A stretch of DNA of 64,000 nucleotides from Paenibacillus cymbidii. Its GTDB lineage: Bacteria; Bacillota; Bacilli; Paenibacillales; NBRC-103111. The position numbers and the translations under genes were made by a program. The notes under the pieces are model-generated. The model was not told the DNA's origin. It ran no database searches and saw only the letters and a program-made list of their open reading frames with translations. The stretch is taken from positions 91,068 to 155,067 of the forward strand of contig NZ_SHLX01000023.1 of assembly GCF_004764705.1 (NCBI RefSeq), in the 5' to 3' direction. Shown piece after piece: positions 49,859-59,575 of the stretch; positions within the stretch are counted from its first letter, which is position 1, and each line of letters begins with the position of its first letter.

Positions 49859-50762
49859 CGACGTAAGGGAAGGAAGCAACGGCGCAGCCCCGGCGCCCGA
49901 ACTGAACCGCGAGCTGCTGGTTTCCTCCATTCGCGGCTGGCTGGCGGAAGACATCGGCACCGGCGATGTGACAACGACGTCGACGATTGCCGCTAGCCAT
50001 CGCACCAAGGCGATCATTCATGTCAAGGACGACGGAATTGTCGCCGGGCTGCCGGTTGCCGAAGCGGTTTTCCATACGGTGGATCCCGCCCTGCGGTTCG
50101 CTCCGCTTGTCGCGGAAGGCGCCGCGGTAACCAAAGGCACGCTGCTGGCGGAAGTGGAAGGCTCGACGCGCAGCATTCTGCTCGGCGAGCGGCTGGCGCT
50201 TAACCTGATGCAGCGCATGTCGGGCATCGCCACGCGCACTAGCCAGTTCGTGGCCCAACTGAACGGCTTGACAACGCGGCTTGTCGACACGCGCAAGACG
50301 ACGCCCGGGCACCGCGTGCTCGAGAAGTATGCCGTTCGCGTCGGCGGCGGCCACAATCACCGCTTCGGCCTATACGATGCCGTCATGATCAAGGACAATC
50401 ACATCAAGGGCGCCGGCGGCGTGGCCGCGGCGATTCGATCTGCGCGACTCAGCATCCCGCATACGATGAAGATCGAAGTCGAAGTCGAAAGCTTCGACCA
50501 GTTGGAAGAAGCGCTGCAGGCCGGCGCGGACATCATCATGCTGGACAATATGAGCACAGCTGCGATGACGGAAGCGGTAGGGCGCATTCGCGCCGCAGCG
50601 CCCCATGTCGTCATCGAAGCGTCAGGCATGGTGTCGCTGGAGACGGTACGCGCCATCGCGCTTTCCGGCGTCGATGTCATTTCCGTAGGCCGGCTGACGT
50701 ATTCGGTGCAGGCGCTTGACATCAGTCTTGACCTGAATGGCAAGAAAGAGGCAACGATATGA
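49851..50762 (+). CDS. nadC: Nicotinate-nucleotide pyrophosphorylase (carboxylating)
   Basis: A 303-residue enzyme converting quinolinate and PRPP into nicotinate mononucleotide. EDIGTGDVTT at the N-terminus, LNLMQRMSGIATRT, VDTRKTTPGHRVLEKYAVRVGG, MIKDNHI and IEASGMVSLETVRAIALSGVD are diagnostic. Overlaps nadB upstream and shares ATGA with coaX downstream, so the five genes nadA to hslO probably form one operon. Confidence 0.97.
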   Translation: MRDDVREGSNGAAPAPELNRELLVSSIRGWLAEDIGTGDVTTTSTIAASHRTKAIIHVKDDGIVAGLPVAEAVFHTVDPALRFAPLVAEGAAVTKGTLLAEVEGSTRSILLGERLALNLMQRMSGIATRTSQFVAQLNGLTTRLVDTRKTTPGHRVLEKYAVRVGGGHNHRFGLYDAVMIKDNHIKGAGGVAAAIRSARLSIPHTMKIEVEVESFDQLEEALQAGADIIMLDNMSTAAMTEAVGRIRAAAPHVVIEASGMVSLETVRAIALSGVDVISVGRLTYSVQALDISLDLNGKKEATI

Positions 50763-51526
50763 TATTCGTTGTCGATGTTGGCAATACGAATATCGTGCTC
50801 GGTCTTTACGACGGCAAACGGCTGCTGCATCACTGGCGCGTCAGCACGAATCGCTCCGCCACGTCGGACGAATACGGCATGATGATTGCCGGCTTATTCC
50901 GGCACGTCGGCGTGCTGCACGCCCAGATCGAAGGCATGATCCTCTCGTCGGTCGTGCCGCCGCTCATGTCTGCGCTGGAACGAATGTGCGCCGACTACTT
51001 GCAGCTGAAGCCGCTCGTGGTTGGTCCCGGCATCCGCACCGGCTTGAACGTCAAGATCGAAAACCCGCGCGAAATGGGCGCCGATCGTATCGTCAACGCG
51101 GTGGCCGGCATCGAGCTGTACGGCTCGCCGCTCATCATTGTCGATTTCGGCACGGCGACCACGTTCGACTACATCGACGACGCGGGCTCCTTGCTTGGCT
51201 GCGCGATTGCGCCAGGGATCGGCATTTCGCTCGAAGCGCTTTACGACAAGGCGGCGAAGCTGCCGCGCATCGAGCTGACAAGACCCAAAAGCGCCGTTGG
51301 CCGCAACACGGTGGCGTCGATGCAGGCGGGTATCATTTTTGGTTTCGCAGGTCAGGTGGACGGCATCGTCGGCCGCATGAGCGAGGAGTTCGGTACGAAC
51401 CCGACCGTTGTCGCAACCGGCGGGTTGGCAGAGCTCATCGCCAAGGAGACCCGTACGATTGCCATCGTTAATCCGCTGCTGACACTGCAAGGATTGCTAA
51501 CGTTATACGAACGCAACCGATCATGA
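50759..51526 (+). CDS. coaX: Type III pantothenate kinase
   Basis: A 255-residue CoaX, first step of coenzyme A synthesis. FVVDVGNTNIVLGLYDG (phosphate 1 with catalytic Asp), GADRIVNAVAG, and IIVDFGTATTFDYID are standard. Starts on the nadC stop (ATGA). Ends just before the hslO ribosome binding site. Confidence 0.96.
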   Translation: MIFVVDVGNTNIVLGLYDGKRLLHHWRVSTNRSATSDEYGMMIAGLFRHVGVLHAQIEGMILSSVVPPLMSALERMCADYLQLKPLVVGPGIRTGLNVKIENPREMGADRIVNAVAGIELYGSPLIIVDFGTATTFDYIDDAGSLLGCAIAPGIGISLEALYDKAAKLPRIELTRPKSAVGRNTVASMQAGIIFGFAGQVDGIVGRMSEEFGTNPTVVATGGLAELIAKETRTIAIVNPLLTLQGLLTLYERNRS

Positions 51527-51536
51527 GGTGAATGAT

Positions 51537-52484
51537 GTGACAACGCAAGAAGGACAACAAGACGAGACGCTGAAGCAAAACGGGCACGGGGAAGCGGACT
51601 ATTTGGTTCGGGCGACGGCGCTTGGCGGCAAAGTGCGGGCGTTTGCCGTGCAGTCGACCGGCATCGCGGGCGAACTCGCCCGTCGGCATAGCACGACACC
51701 GACGGCGACGGCCGCGCTTGGAAGAACCGTTTCGGCGGGTCTGATGATGGGTAAGATGTTAAAAGGGGAAGAACGGCTGACGATTCAAGTGAAAGGCGGC
51801 GGCCCGATCGGGCAAATCGTCGTGGATGCCAACGCTCATGGCGAAGTGAGGGGATATGTCGACAACCCGGACGTCGATTTGCCGTTGAACGCCGTCGGCA
51901 AGCTGGATGTGGCCGGAGCGGTCGGGACGGACGGCTATTTGTACGTGATCAAAGATCTTGGCTTGCGCGAGCCGTACCGCGGCAGCGTGCCGATCGTTTC
52001 CGGCGAGCTTGGGGAAGATTTTACGTATTATTTTGCCAAGTCGGAACAGACGCCTTCGATCGTAGCGCTTGGGGTATTGGTCGCGGTCGACCGTTCGGTG
52101 AAAGCCGCCGGCGGGTTTATCGTGCAATTGCTGCCGGGCGTTTCCGAGGAGGAGATCGACCGCATCGAAAGCCGGCTGAGCGGCATGCAGTCGGTGACCG
52201 CGATGCTGGATGCGGGCTATTCGCTGGAGCGGATGCTGGCGGAAGTGTTGGATGACGTCAGCGTGCTGGAGCGATCCGAGGTTCGGTTTCAATGCCGCTG
52301 CTCGCGCGAACGGGTCGAACGGACGTTAACGAGTCTCGGCGAAGACGAGTTGCAGGCGCTGCTCACCGAAGACGGTCGGGCGGAAGTCGTCTGTCATTTC
52401 TGCAACGAAGCGTACCAGTTCGAAGAAGGGGACATCCGCGCCCTGATTCGTTCCATAAAAGAGCGCGGCTCCGTGCGGGAGTAG
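51537..52484 (+). CDS. hslO: Hsp33 redox chaperone
   Basis: A 315-residue Hsp33. RRHSTTPTATAALGRT, GGGPIGQIVVDAN, VRGYVDNPDVDLP and the C-terminal CRCSRERVERTL with CHFCNEAYQFEE (CxC and CxxC zinc switch) are present. It becomes a holdase under oxidative stress. GTG 51537 has AGGTG 6 bp upstream; GTG 51528 is an in-frame alternative that lies inside that site. Confidence 0.95.
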   Translation: MTTQEGQQDETLKQNGHGEADYLVRATALGGKVRAFAVQSTGIAGELARRHSTTPTATAALGRTVSAGLMMGKMLKGEERLTIQVKGGGPIGQIVVDANAHGEVRGYVDNPDVDLPLNAVGKLDVAGAVGTDGYLYVIKDLGLREPYRGSVPIVSGELGEDFTYYFAKSEQTPSIVALGVLVAVDRSVKAAGGFIVQLLPGVSEEEIDRIESRLSGMQSVTAMLDAGYSLERMLAEVLDDVSVLERSEVRFQCRCSRERVERTLTSLGEDELQALLTEDGRAEVVCHFCNEAYQFEEGDIRALIRSIKERGSVRE

Positions 52485-52568
52485 AAGCGCATTTCCCGCA
52501 TTCCCGGTGGCGGTCGTCCGGACCGACCGGATGCGATATGTACGGATGAGGCCTGAGGAGAACCGGCA

Positions 52569-53531
52569 ATGAGAACTGTAAAAGTATTATGGGGTGTCGT
52601 CGTGCTGCTTTCCGCAGCGCTTCTGATCGTATGTTTGTATTCCTTCGGGCCGCAGCGAGGCGGCAAGCCGGGACTCGCGCAGCCCAGCCCCACGCCGGGC
52701 GCGTCCGGACAAGTGAAACCTGACGACGATCCTGTCGTCGCCAAGATCGGCAGCCGCACGATCAAACGCAGCGAGCTGTCCGCCAGCCTGTTCGAGCGGC
52801 ATGGCGCGGAGCTGCTCAGTCAGATGCTTGACCGGGCGGCCATTCAGATGGAAGCCGACACGCTGGCGATTAAAGCGACGCAGCCGGAAATTGCGGCCGA
52901 ATTGAAGCGTATGCAGCAAGGCTACGACAGCGAAGAGCAATTTTATCAGTCGATGAAAGACCAGGTGGGCTTGACGAAGAGCGAACTGGCGGAAGACGTC
53001 TATTTCAAGCTGCTGCTCGAGCGGATTGCGACCCGGAACGTGACGGTGACGGAAGGCGAAGTGGACGAATACATACAGAAACATCCGGAGGAGTTCCGCA
53101 GCCACGTGCAGCTTCATCTGCTGCAGATTGTAGGCGCAACGCTCGAGCAGGCGAACCGTACGCTCGATTTGTTGCGTTCGGGGCAAGACTTTGCCAAGCT
53201 GGCTCGCGACCGCTCGATCGATACGGCGACGGCGGGCGACGGCGGCGATCTCGGCTGGGTCGAAGAGAACGACCCGTTCCTGCCCCCACCGGTCATGAAG
53301 GCGGCCTCCAAGCTCAAGACAGGCGAAGTCAGCGCGCCGGTCCAGACGGAGAACGGCTTCGTCGTGATCAAGCTGGTCGACCGCAAGGAGACGAGCAAAG
53401 GCGACGCTGCGCAACTGCGCGACGCGCTGCGCAGCCAGTTGGCGCTGCAGAAGGCGCCGCCGCTGCGCGACTTGACGGCCGGGCTGCGCAGCAAATACGG
53501 AGCAACGATCAGCGACGATCAATTGAAGTAA
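52569..53531 (+). CDS. yacD: YacD/PrsA-like peptidyl-prolyl isomerase, membrane anchored
   Basis: A 320-residue protein. An N-terminal membrane segment (about 7-25) ends in LLIVCLYS; a valine before the cysteine argues against lipidation. A SurA-N-like helical region is followed by a parvulin domain (about 178-275: VQLHLLQIVGATLEQANRTL, FAKLARDRSIDTATAGDGGDLG, TENGFVVIKLVDR). Second parvulin in the window. Start after GAGGAG. Confidence 0.87.
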   Translation: MRTVKVLWGVVVLLSAALLIVCLYSFGPQRGGKPGLAQPSPTPGASGQVKPDDDPVVAKIGSRTIKRSELSASLFERHGAELLSQMLDRAAIQMEADTLAIKATQPEIAAELKRMQQGYDSEEQFYQSMKDQVGLTKSELAEDVYFKLLLERIATRNVTVTEGEVDEYIQKHPEEFRSHVQLHLLQIVGATLEQANRTLDLLRSGQDFAKLARDRSIDTATAGDGGDLGWVEENDPFLPPPVMKAASKLKTGEVSAPVQTENGFVVIKLVDRKETSKGDAAQLRDALRSQLALQKAPPLRDLTAGLRSKYGATISDDQLK

Positions 53532-53561
53532 TCCGGCCTTGGTGAAATGTCGGCAGCGGTA

Positions 53562-53611
53562 TTGACAAGGACAACAGAGGTTGATAAACTAAAGGGAGTT
53601 TAATACCTACC
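53562..53611 (+). promoter_or_regulatory. cysK promoter with possible CymR site
   Basis: TTGACA (53562-53567), 17 bp, TAAACT (53585-53590). Downstream, between about 53601 and 53628, TAATACC...CGGAAAT resembles the CymR box seen before cysteine genes in B. subtilis, but the match is loose. Confidence 0.6.
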
Positions 53612-53650
53612 TGTTTACTCGGAAATATTTGAAGGAGGGCATCGTAAACC

Positions 53651-54589
53651 ATGGCCAAAATTGTGCAAAACATTACCCAATTGATCGGTGATACGCCGCT
53701 TGTTCGCCTGAACCGCGTCGTTCCCGAAGGCAGCGCTGAAGTATATGTCAAGCTCGAGTATCAAAACCCGGGTTCCAGCGTCAAAGACCGGATCGCGATC
53801 AGCATGGTCGAAGTGGCCGAAGCCGAAGGCAAACTGAAGCCGGGCGACACGATCATTGAACCTACCAGCGGCAACACGGGCATCGGGCTCGCGATGGTCG
53901 CTGCCGCCAAAGGCTATAAAGCCATTCTCGTCATGCCGGAAACGATGAGCATGGAGCGCCGCAACCTGCTCCGCGCTTATGGCGCCCAGCTTGTGCTGAC
54001 GCCGGGCCCGGAAGGAATGAAAGGGGCGATTCGCCGCGCGGAAGAGCTGCAAGCGGAGAACCCGAACTATTTCATGCCGCAGCAATTCAAGAACCAAGCC
54101 AACGTGAAAGTGCACCGCGAAACGACAGGCCCGGAAATCGTCGAAGCAATCAATTCCCTGGACGGCAAACTCGACGCTTTCATTTCGGGCATTGGCACGG
54201 GCGGTACGATTACAGGCGCAGGCGAAGTGCTGCGCAAGAACTTCCCGAACATCAACATTTATGCGATTGAGCCTGCAGCATCGCCGGTATTGTCCGGCGG
54301 CAAACCGGGCCCGCACAAAATCCAGGGCATCGGCGCCGGCTTTGTGCCGGATATTTTGGATACGAATGTATATAACGGCGTGATCCAGGTCGAGAACGAC
54401 GACGCGTTCGAAACTTCGCGCCGCGTAGCGAAAGAAGAAGGCATTCTCGGCGGCATTTCGTCCGGCGCTGCCATCTTCGCCGCATTGAAAGTAGCCAAAG
54501 AACTGGGAGCCGGCAAACGTGTCGTGGCCATCCTGCCGAGCAACGGCGAACGGTACCTCAGCACGCCGCTGTACCAATTCGAAGACTAA
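53651..54589 (+). CDS. cysK: O-acetylserine (thiol)-lyase
   Basis: A 312-residue PLP enzyme, last step of cysteine synthesis. NPGSSVKDRIA carries the PLP lysine (residue 45), PTSGNTGIGLA the substrate loop, GIGTGGTITGAG the phosphate cradle, and GGISSGAAIFAAL the C-terminal Ser motif. Start after GAAGGAGG. Confidence 0.97.
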   Translation: MAKIVQNITQLIGDTPLVRLNRVVPEGSAEVYVKLEYQNPGSSVKDRIAISMVEVAEAEGKLKPGDTIIEPTSGNTGIGLAMVAAAKGYKAILVMPETMSMERRNLLRAYGAQLVLTPGPEGMKGAIRRAEELQAENPNYFMPQQFKNQANVKVHRETTGPEIVEAINSLDGKLDAFISGIGTGGTITGAGEVLRKNFPNINIYAIEPAASPVLSGGKPGPHKIQGIGAGFVPDILDTNVYNGVIQVENDDAFETSRRVAKEEGILGGISSGAAIFAALKVAKELGAGKRVVAILPSNGERYLSTPLYQFED

Positions 54590-54601
54590 TCGTGGTTGTT
54601 C

Positions 54602-54645
54602 AAAAGGCTCTCCCGCAGGAACCGCGCGGGGGAGCTTTTCGTTTG
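54602..54645 (+). terminator. cysK terminator
   Basis: GCTCTCCCGC pairs with GCGGGGGAGC (54607-54616, 54626-54635), followed by TTTT. Confidence 0.8.
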
Positions 54646-54729
54646 CTGCGCTTCGGCTTGCAGCCGCTGGAAAATCCGGTATACTTAATTATTACTGATG
54701 AGCGGACGGGGCGGGAGGAAACGGAACGT

Positions 54730-56319
54730 ATGGTGGTCACATCGCTAACACAATGGAAGGAATGGGCGTCAAACTGGACCATGCTGCCTTATGTCGCGTC
54801 GTATCCGCTGCAGGGAGGATTGCCGGCGTCGTGGGAGCGGGCGTGGGAAGAAGCGGGAGCGTCGTCGTTCGTGCTTGAAAGCGGCAAGGATGGCCGCTAC
54901 ACCTTCCTAGGGCTGATGCCGGTCGAATCGATTGAAGGGACCGGCCATCAGGCTGTTGTCGTGCGCCGCGACGGCAGCAAGGAATGGCAAGTTGGCCGGC
55001 CGCTGGCGCTGATCGAGGCGTGGATGGCGCCTTATCGCAGCCCGCGCGTGGCGGATCTGCCGAAGTTCGCCGGCGGCTGCGTCGGCTACATCGGCTACGA
55101 TGTCATTCGCACGATCGAGCGGCTGCCGGCGACGGCCCAGGCGGATTTGCCGATTCCCGAATATGCGCTGCTGCGATATGAAGAAGTGTGGATCGTCGAT
55201 CAGCAGGAAGGGTTATTGTATTGCGCCGTTCATGTGCCCCTGCCGCTTGCCGAGTCTGGGGCCGGCGCCCTGCGGCGGGCATACGAGCAAGCGGCCGTTC
55301 GCGCGGAGCGCATGAAACGCGCATGGGATCGTTTCGCGGCGCCGGCGGTTGCCGATGCGGGCGATGAACGCGAACCGGGGCTAGGGCGGTCCCGTCGCGA
55401 ACTGTATGAAACGCAGCTGCACGGAGATCGGCTGCAAGTGAATGTGGAATCGATGGCGGGCGTTCATCCGGCGTTCGGCAAAGCCGCTTACGTGGATGCC
55501 GTGCGGGCGATCCAGCGGTATATTGCGGCCGGCGACGTGTTCCAGGTCAACCTGTCCGTCCGCCAAAGTCGCCGGCTCACGACGGCGCCGGAAGATATCT
55601 ACGAATGGCTGCGGCTGTTGAACCCGTCGCCCTATATGGGGCTGCTTCGTTTTCCCGGCTTCCGGCTCGTGTCCGCTTCGCCCGAACAGCTCGTCGGCCT
55701 GGAAGGCCGCACCGTCAGCACGCGGCCGATCGCCGGCACCCGCCCGCGCGGCGTCAACGCCGAAGAGGATGCGCGGCTGGCGGACGAGCTGCTGTCCAGC
55801 GAGAAGGAGCGCGCCGAACACGTGATGCTGGTCGATCTGCAGCGCAACGACATCGGCAAAATTTCCCGATACGGTTCGGTGCGCGTCGATGACTTCATGG
55901 TCGTGGAATACTATTCCCACGTGATGCACATCGTCTCCGAGGTACGCGGCGAACTGGCCGCAGGCAAGAACGCTTTCGACGTCATTGCGGCGACGTTCCC
56001 CGGCGGCACGATCACCGGAGCGCCGAAAATCCGCACGATGGAAATCATCGAAGAGCTCGAGCCGGTGCGCCGCGGCCCTTATACCGGCGCGATCGGCTGG
56101 ATTGACTATAACGGCAATATGGAATTAAATATAGTTATACGCACGCTGCTTGCGGTCGGGGATACCGGCCACATCCAGGCGGGAGCCGGCATTGTCATCG
56201 ACTCCGATCCGGAGAAAGAATACATCGAATCGATCAACAAGGCGAAAGCGCTGTGGAAATCGATCGAATACAGCGAACAATGGCAACAGCGCATGCGGAC
56301 CAAGGAGGGGTCGTTGTGA
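54730..56319 (+). CDS. pabB: Aminodeoxychorismate synthase component I
   Basis: A 529-residue chorismate-using enzyme (TrpE/PabB family). The N-terminal lobe includes FLGLMPVESIEG; the C-terminal chorismate-binding domain has AIQRYIAAGDVFQVNLSVRQ, NPSPYMGLLRF, TRPIAGTRPRG, EHVMLVDLQRNDIG and FPGGTITGAPKIRTMEIIEE. First gene of the folate operon, so PabB rather than TrpE. ATG 54730 follows GGGAGG. Stop overlaps pabA (GTGA). Confidence 0.93.
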   Translation: MVVTSLTQWKEWASNWTMLPYVASYPLQGGLPASWERAWEEAGASSFVLESGKDGRYTFLGLMPVESIEGTGHQAVVVRRDGSKEWQVGRPLALIEAWMAPYRSPRVADLPKFAGGCVGYIGYDVIRTIERLPATAQADLPIPEYALLRYEEVWIVDQQEGLLYCAVHVPLPLAESGAGALRRAYEQAAVRAERMKRAWDRFAAPAVADAGDEREPGLGRSRRELYETQLHGDRLQVNVESMAGVHPAFGKAAYVDAVRAIQRYIAAGDVFQVNLSVRQSRRLTTAPEDIYEWLRLLNPSPYMGLLRFPGFRLVSASPEQLVGLEGRTVSTRPIAGTRPRGVNAEEDARLADELLSSEKERAEHVMLVDLQRNDIGKISRYGSVRVDDFMVVEYYSHVMHIVSEVRGELAAGKNAFDVIAATFPGGTITGAPKIRTMEIIEELEPVRRGPYTGAIGWIDYNGNMELNIVIRTLLAVGDTGHIQAGAGIVIDSDPEKEYIESINKAKALWKSIEYSEQWQQRMRTKEGSL

Positions 56320-56903
56320 TACTCGTCATCGACAATTACGATTCGTTTACGTACAATTTGGTGCAATATTTGGGCGAACTTGGCGAAACCGTTGAAGTGC
56401 GGCGCAACGATGAAATTGATCTGGCCGGGATCGAAGCGCTGAAGCCGGACCATATTCTCATTTCCCCGGGTCCGTGTACGCCGAACGAAGCCGGCGTCAG
56501 TTTGGCGCTGATCGACCAATTTAAGGGGAAGTTACCGATCTTCGGCGTCTGCCTCGGCCATCAATCGATCGGCCAGGCGTTCGGCGGCGACGTCGTGCGC
56601 GCGGAGCGGCTGATGCACGGCAAGACATCGCCGATCTTCCACGACGGCAAGACGATTTTCCGCGATTTGCCGAGCCCGTTTACGGCGACGCGGTATCACT
56701 CGCTGATCGTCAAGCGCGAGACGCTGCCGGACTGCCTCGAGATCAGCGCCTATACCGAAGAGGGCGAAATCATGGGGCTGCGGCACAAGGAATATGCCGT
56801 GGAAGGCGTGCAATTCCATCCGGAATCGATCATCACCGATCACGGCCTGCGCATTCTGCGCAATTTCCTGACGCAAACCGCCGCTGCGGGAGGACGGGCA
56901 TGA
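56316..56903 (+). CDS. pabA: Aminodeoxychorismate/anthranilate synthase glutamine amidotransferase
   Basis: A 195-residue class I amidotransferase. ILVIDNYDSFTYNLVQYL, ISPGPCTPNEAG, FGVCLGHQSIG (Cys nucleophile) and GVQFHPESI (His, Glu) make up the active site. In B. subtilis this subunit serves both folate and tryptophan synthesis. GTG start follows AAGGAGGGG. Stop overlaps pabC. Confidence 0.96.
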   Translation: MILVIDNYDSFTYNLVQYLGELGETVEVRRNDEIDLAGIEALKPDHILISPGPCTPNEAGVSLALIDQFKGKLPIFGVCLGHQSIGQAFGGDVVRAERLMHGKTSPIFHDGKTIFRDLPSPFTATRYHSLIVKRETLPDCLEISAYTEEGEIMGLRHKEYAVEGVQFHPESIITDHGLRILRNFLTQTAAAGGRA

Positions 56904-57793
56904 AGATTGCCGTGAACGGCAAGCTGTGCGACGAGCGCGACGCCGTTGTGTCGGCGTACGACCACGGCTTCATGTACGGCATCGGGCTGTTCGAAACGCT
57001 GCGCACCTACGACGGAGAGCCGTTTCTGCTGGGCGCGCATTTGCGGCGGCTGGCGCAAGGCTGCGAGGCGCTCGACATCGCTTATGCGCCGGACGAGGCG
57101 GCGCTGCGCGAGACGTTCCGCGAGCTGCTTGCGGTTAACGGGCTGGCGGATGCCTATATCCGGTTGTCCGTCTCCGCGGGACCGGATGCGCTCGGCTTGC
57201 CGGCCGGCGGCTATTTTACGCCGACGATCATCGTTTACGTCAAGCCGCTGCCTTCTGCCGCCCCGGGCGGCAAGGCGCTGCAGCTGCTGACGCTTCGCCG
57301 CAATTCGCCGGAAGGCGACGTGCGGCTGAAGTCGTTTCATTATATGAACAATATCCTGGGCAAAATAGAGCTGAAGCGCTATTCGTGGGCGTCCGGCGCG
57401 GAGGGGCTGTTCCTCGATGCAGCGGGGCGGGTGGCCGAAGGGATCGTCAGCAACGTGTTTTTTGCCGGGGCGGACGGCGTACTCCGCACGCCGGCGCTTG
57501 CGACCGGCGCGCTGCCGGGCATTACGCGCGCGCATGTGCTGCGGCTGGCGGATCGGCTCGGCCTGCGCGCCGAAGAGGGCTTGTACGGCTTCGGCGAGCT
57601 GACCGCGGCCCGCGAAGCGTTCGTGACGAATTCGATCCAGGAAATCGTGCCGGTTCGCGCGGTTTACGAGCCGGACGGAACGTGCCATTCATTCGGCGAC
57701 GGCGGATCCGGCGAACCCGGCGAACTGACACGCCGCCTGATCGCCGTCTACCGTACGGAGGCAGGGCCTGCTGAAGAAGAGGAAGGAAGGTGA
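56900..57793 (+). CDS. pabC: 4-amino-4-deoxychorismate lyase
   Basis: A 297-residue fold-type IV PLP enzyme. DHGFMYGIGLFETLRTYDG, the PLP lysine in LKSFHYMNN (about 147), EGIVSNVFFA and LPGITRAHVLRLA are hallmarks. It releases p-aminobenzoate. Overlaps pabA by 4 bp (ATGA). Confidence 0.94.
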   Translation: MKIAVNGKLCDERDAVVSAYDHGFMYGIGLFETLRTYDGEPFLLGAHLRRLAQGCEALDIAYAPDEAALRETFRELLAVNGLADAYIRLSVSAGPDALGLPAGGYFTPTIIVYVKPLPSAAPGGKALQLLTLRRNSPEGDVRLKSFHYMNNILGKIELKRYSWASGAEGLFLDAAGRVAEGIVSNVFFAGADGVLRTPALATGALPGITRAHVLRLADRLGLRAEEGLYGFGELTAAREAFVTNSIQEIVPVRAVYEPDGTCHSFGDGGSGEPGELTRRLIAVYRTEAGPAEEEEGR

Positions 57794-57800
57794 CGGCGCC

Positions 57801-58652
57801 ATGACGACTTCCGTCTTGCAATGCCGGGAACGCAGCCTGCTCCTTGGTGCAAAAACGCTGCTCATGGGTATTGTAAACGTAACGCCGGATTCGTTCTCGG
57901 ATGGCGGGCGCTACAACACCGTGGACAAGGCTGTCGCGCATGCCCGGCAGCTGGTGGCGGACGGCGCCGACATCGTCGATATCGGCGGCGAGTCGACCCG
58001 TCCCGGCGCGGCTGCCGTGTCCCTTGAGGAAGAACTGCAGCGGGTCGTACCGGTGATCGAAGCGCTCCGCGACGCCGTCGACGTTCCGCTGTCCGTCGAT
58101 ACGTACAAGGCGGAAGTGGCGCGCCAAGCGCTGGCGGCCGGCGCGCATATCGTTAACGACGTCTGGGGGCTGAAGGCCGATTCCGCCATCGCGGGCGTCG
58201 CGGCGCAATACGATTGCCCCGTCATCATAACGCACAATCGGACGGACCGGGACTACGCACATTTTATAGCCGATGTGGTCGCCGATCTGCAAGCAAGCAT
58301 TCGCATCGCCCGTGAGGCGGGGGTGGGCGAAACGCGCATCGTGCTCGATCCCGGCATCGGATTCGCCAAAGATTACGAACAGAATCTGCTGATGCTCGCC
58401 CGTTTGGACGCCGTCGTCGAGCTTGGCTACCCCGTCCTTCTCGGCACTTCGCGCAAAAGCGTCATCCAGAAGACGCTGCAAGATCAAGACGTTGGCTCTT
58501 ACGGTACTGCCGCTACGGTTGCGCTGGGAATCGCGCGGGGCTGCGCCATCATGCGCGTGCACGACGTGCGCGAGATGAAGCGGGTGGCGGCGATGGCCGA
58601 TGCGATTGCGGCGGCAACGCGCGCGCGTGTGGCTGCGGCACAGGCGAAATAA
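57801..58652 (+). CDS. folP: Dihydropteroate synthase
   Basis: A 283-residue TIM barrel, the sulfonamide target. MGIVNVTPDSFSDGGRY, IVDIGGESTRPGA, VDTYKAEVARQAL, DPGIGFAKDYEQNL and GTSRKSVI are conserved. The usual HMRG segment is replaced by THNRTDRDY, as in other bacilli. Start behind GAAGGAAGG. Confidence 0.97.
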   Translation: MTTSVLQCRERSLLLGAKTLLMGIVNVTPDSFSDGGRYNTVDKAVAHARQLVADGADIVDIGGESTRPGAAAVSLEEELQRVVPVIEALRDAVDVPLSVDTYKAEVARQALAAGAHIVNDVWGLKADSAIAGVAAQYDCPVIITHNRTDRDYAHFIADVVADLQASIRIAREAGVGETRIVLDPGIGFAKDYEQNLLMLARLDAVVELGYPVLLGTSRKSVIQKTLQDQDVGSYGTAATVALGIARGCAIMRVHDVREMKRVAAMADAIAAATRARVAAAQAK

Positions 58653-58664
58653 GGAAGGAAGCAG

Positions 58665-59063
58665 GTGCAATTCATTATGGACAAGCCGAACAAGCCGGAC
58701 AAAATATCGCTTTCCCGCATGCAATTTTACGCCCATCACGGGGTTTTTCCCGAAGAAAACAAGCTGGGCCAGCGCTACATGCTCGACCTTGACTTATACT
58801 TGCCGCTGGACCAAGCGGGCCGGAGCGACAATCTCGAGGATACGATCAACTACGCCGATGTGTACGCGCGAGTGAAGGCGATTGTGGAAGGGCGCGCGTA
58901 CAAGTTGATTGAAGCGCTTGCGGAACGAGTTGCAGAAGATCTGCTGCAAACTTATACTAGTATCAATGAATTGACGGTACGCGTGGTTAAGCCGCATCCG
59001 CCGTTTGCGATTTTTTTCGACGGCGTGACGGTGGAAATTCACCGGAAACGGACGGGCCGATGA
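58665..59063 (+). CDS. folB: Dihydroneopterin aldolase
   Basis: A 132-residue FolB. MQFYAHHGVFPEENKLGQRY and AYKLIEALAERVAEDLL (active Lys) are diagnostic. GTG 58665 has AAGGAAGG at 6 bp; ATG 58677 is an in-frame alternative. Overlaps folK (ATGA). Confidence 0.95.
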   Translation: MQFIMDKPNKPDKISLSRMQFYAHHGVFPEENKLGQRYMLDLDLYLPLDQAGRSDNLEDTINYADVYARVKAIVEGRAYKLIEALAERVAEDLLQTYTSINELTVRVVKPHPPFAIFFDGVTVEIHRKRTGR

Positions 59064-59575
59064 ACGGACGCAAGTTGGCCGAAGTCGATGCGTATATCGG
59101 GCTCGGAACGAATATGGGCGATCGCGAGCGGCATTTGCGGGACGCGCTGGCGTTGCTTGGCGAACGCAGCGGCATTCGCTTGCTGCGCGCCTCGGCCGTC
59201 TACGAAACCGACCCGGTCGGTTTTACGGAGCAGCCCGCTTTTCTCAATATGGTTGCGCTGCTGCGCACCGATTTGCCGGCCGAAGCGCTGCTTGACGAAC
59301 TGCTGGACATTGAGCGCACGCTTGGCCGCACCCGCGATATTCGTTGGGGGCCGCGCACGATCGATCTCGACTTGCTGCTGTACGGCACCGCCAAAGTAAA
59401 GACCGAACGACTGGACGTTCCGCATCCACGCATGGCGGAACGCGCTTTTGTATTAATTCCGCTGCTGGATGTGATCGACTTCGAGCCGTTCGCCGAACGG
59501 GGAGCGCTGCGGGAGTTGGTCGCCCATATAGAAGGAAAGGATGGCGTCAAGCGATGGAGCCCAACTACGCTTTAG
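59060..59575 (+). CDS. folK: HPPK, 2-amino-4-hydroxy-6-hydroxymethyldihydropteridine pyrophosphokinase
   Basis: A 171-residue FolK. YIGLGTNMGDRERHL, DPVGFTEQPAFLNM, WGPRTIDLDLLLYG and VPHPRMAERAFVL are family motifs. ATG overlaps the folB stop; the 3' end overlaps yazB by 22 bp in another frame. Confidence 0.96.
   Translation: MNGRKLAEVDAYIGLGTNMGDRERHLRDALALLGERSGIRLLRASAVYETDPVGFTEQPAFLNMVALLRTDLPAEALLDELLDIERTLGRTRDIRWGPRTIDLDLLLYGTAKVKTERLDVPHPRMAERAFVLIPLLDVIDFEPFAERGALRELVAHIEGKDGVKRWSPTTL

Noticed and set aside
53601..53630. CymR box before cysK
   Set aside because: Only the ends of the motif match, so it is mentioned as possible in the promoter entry but not called.
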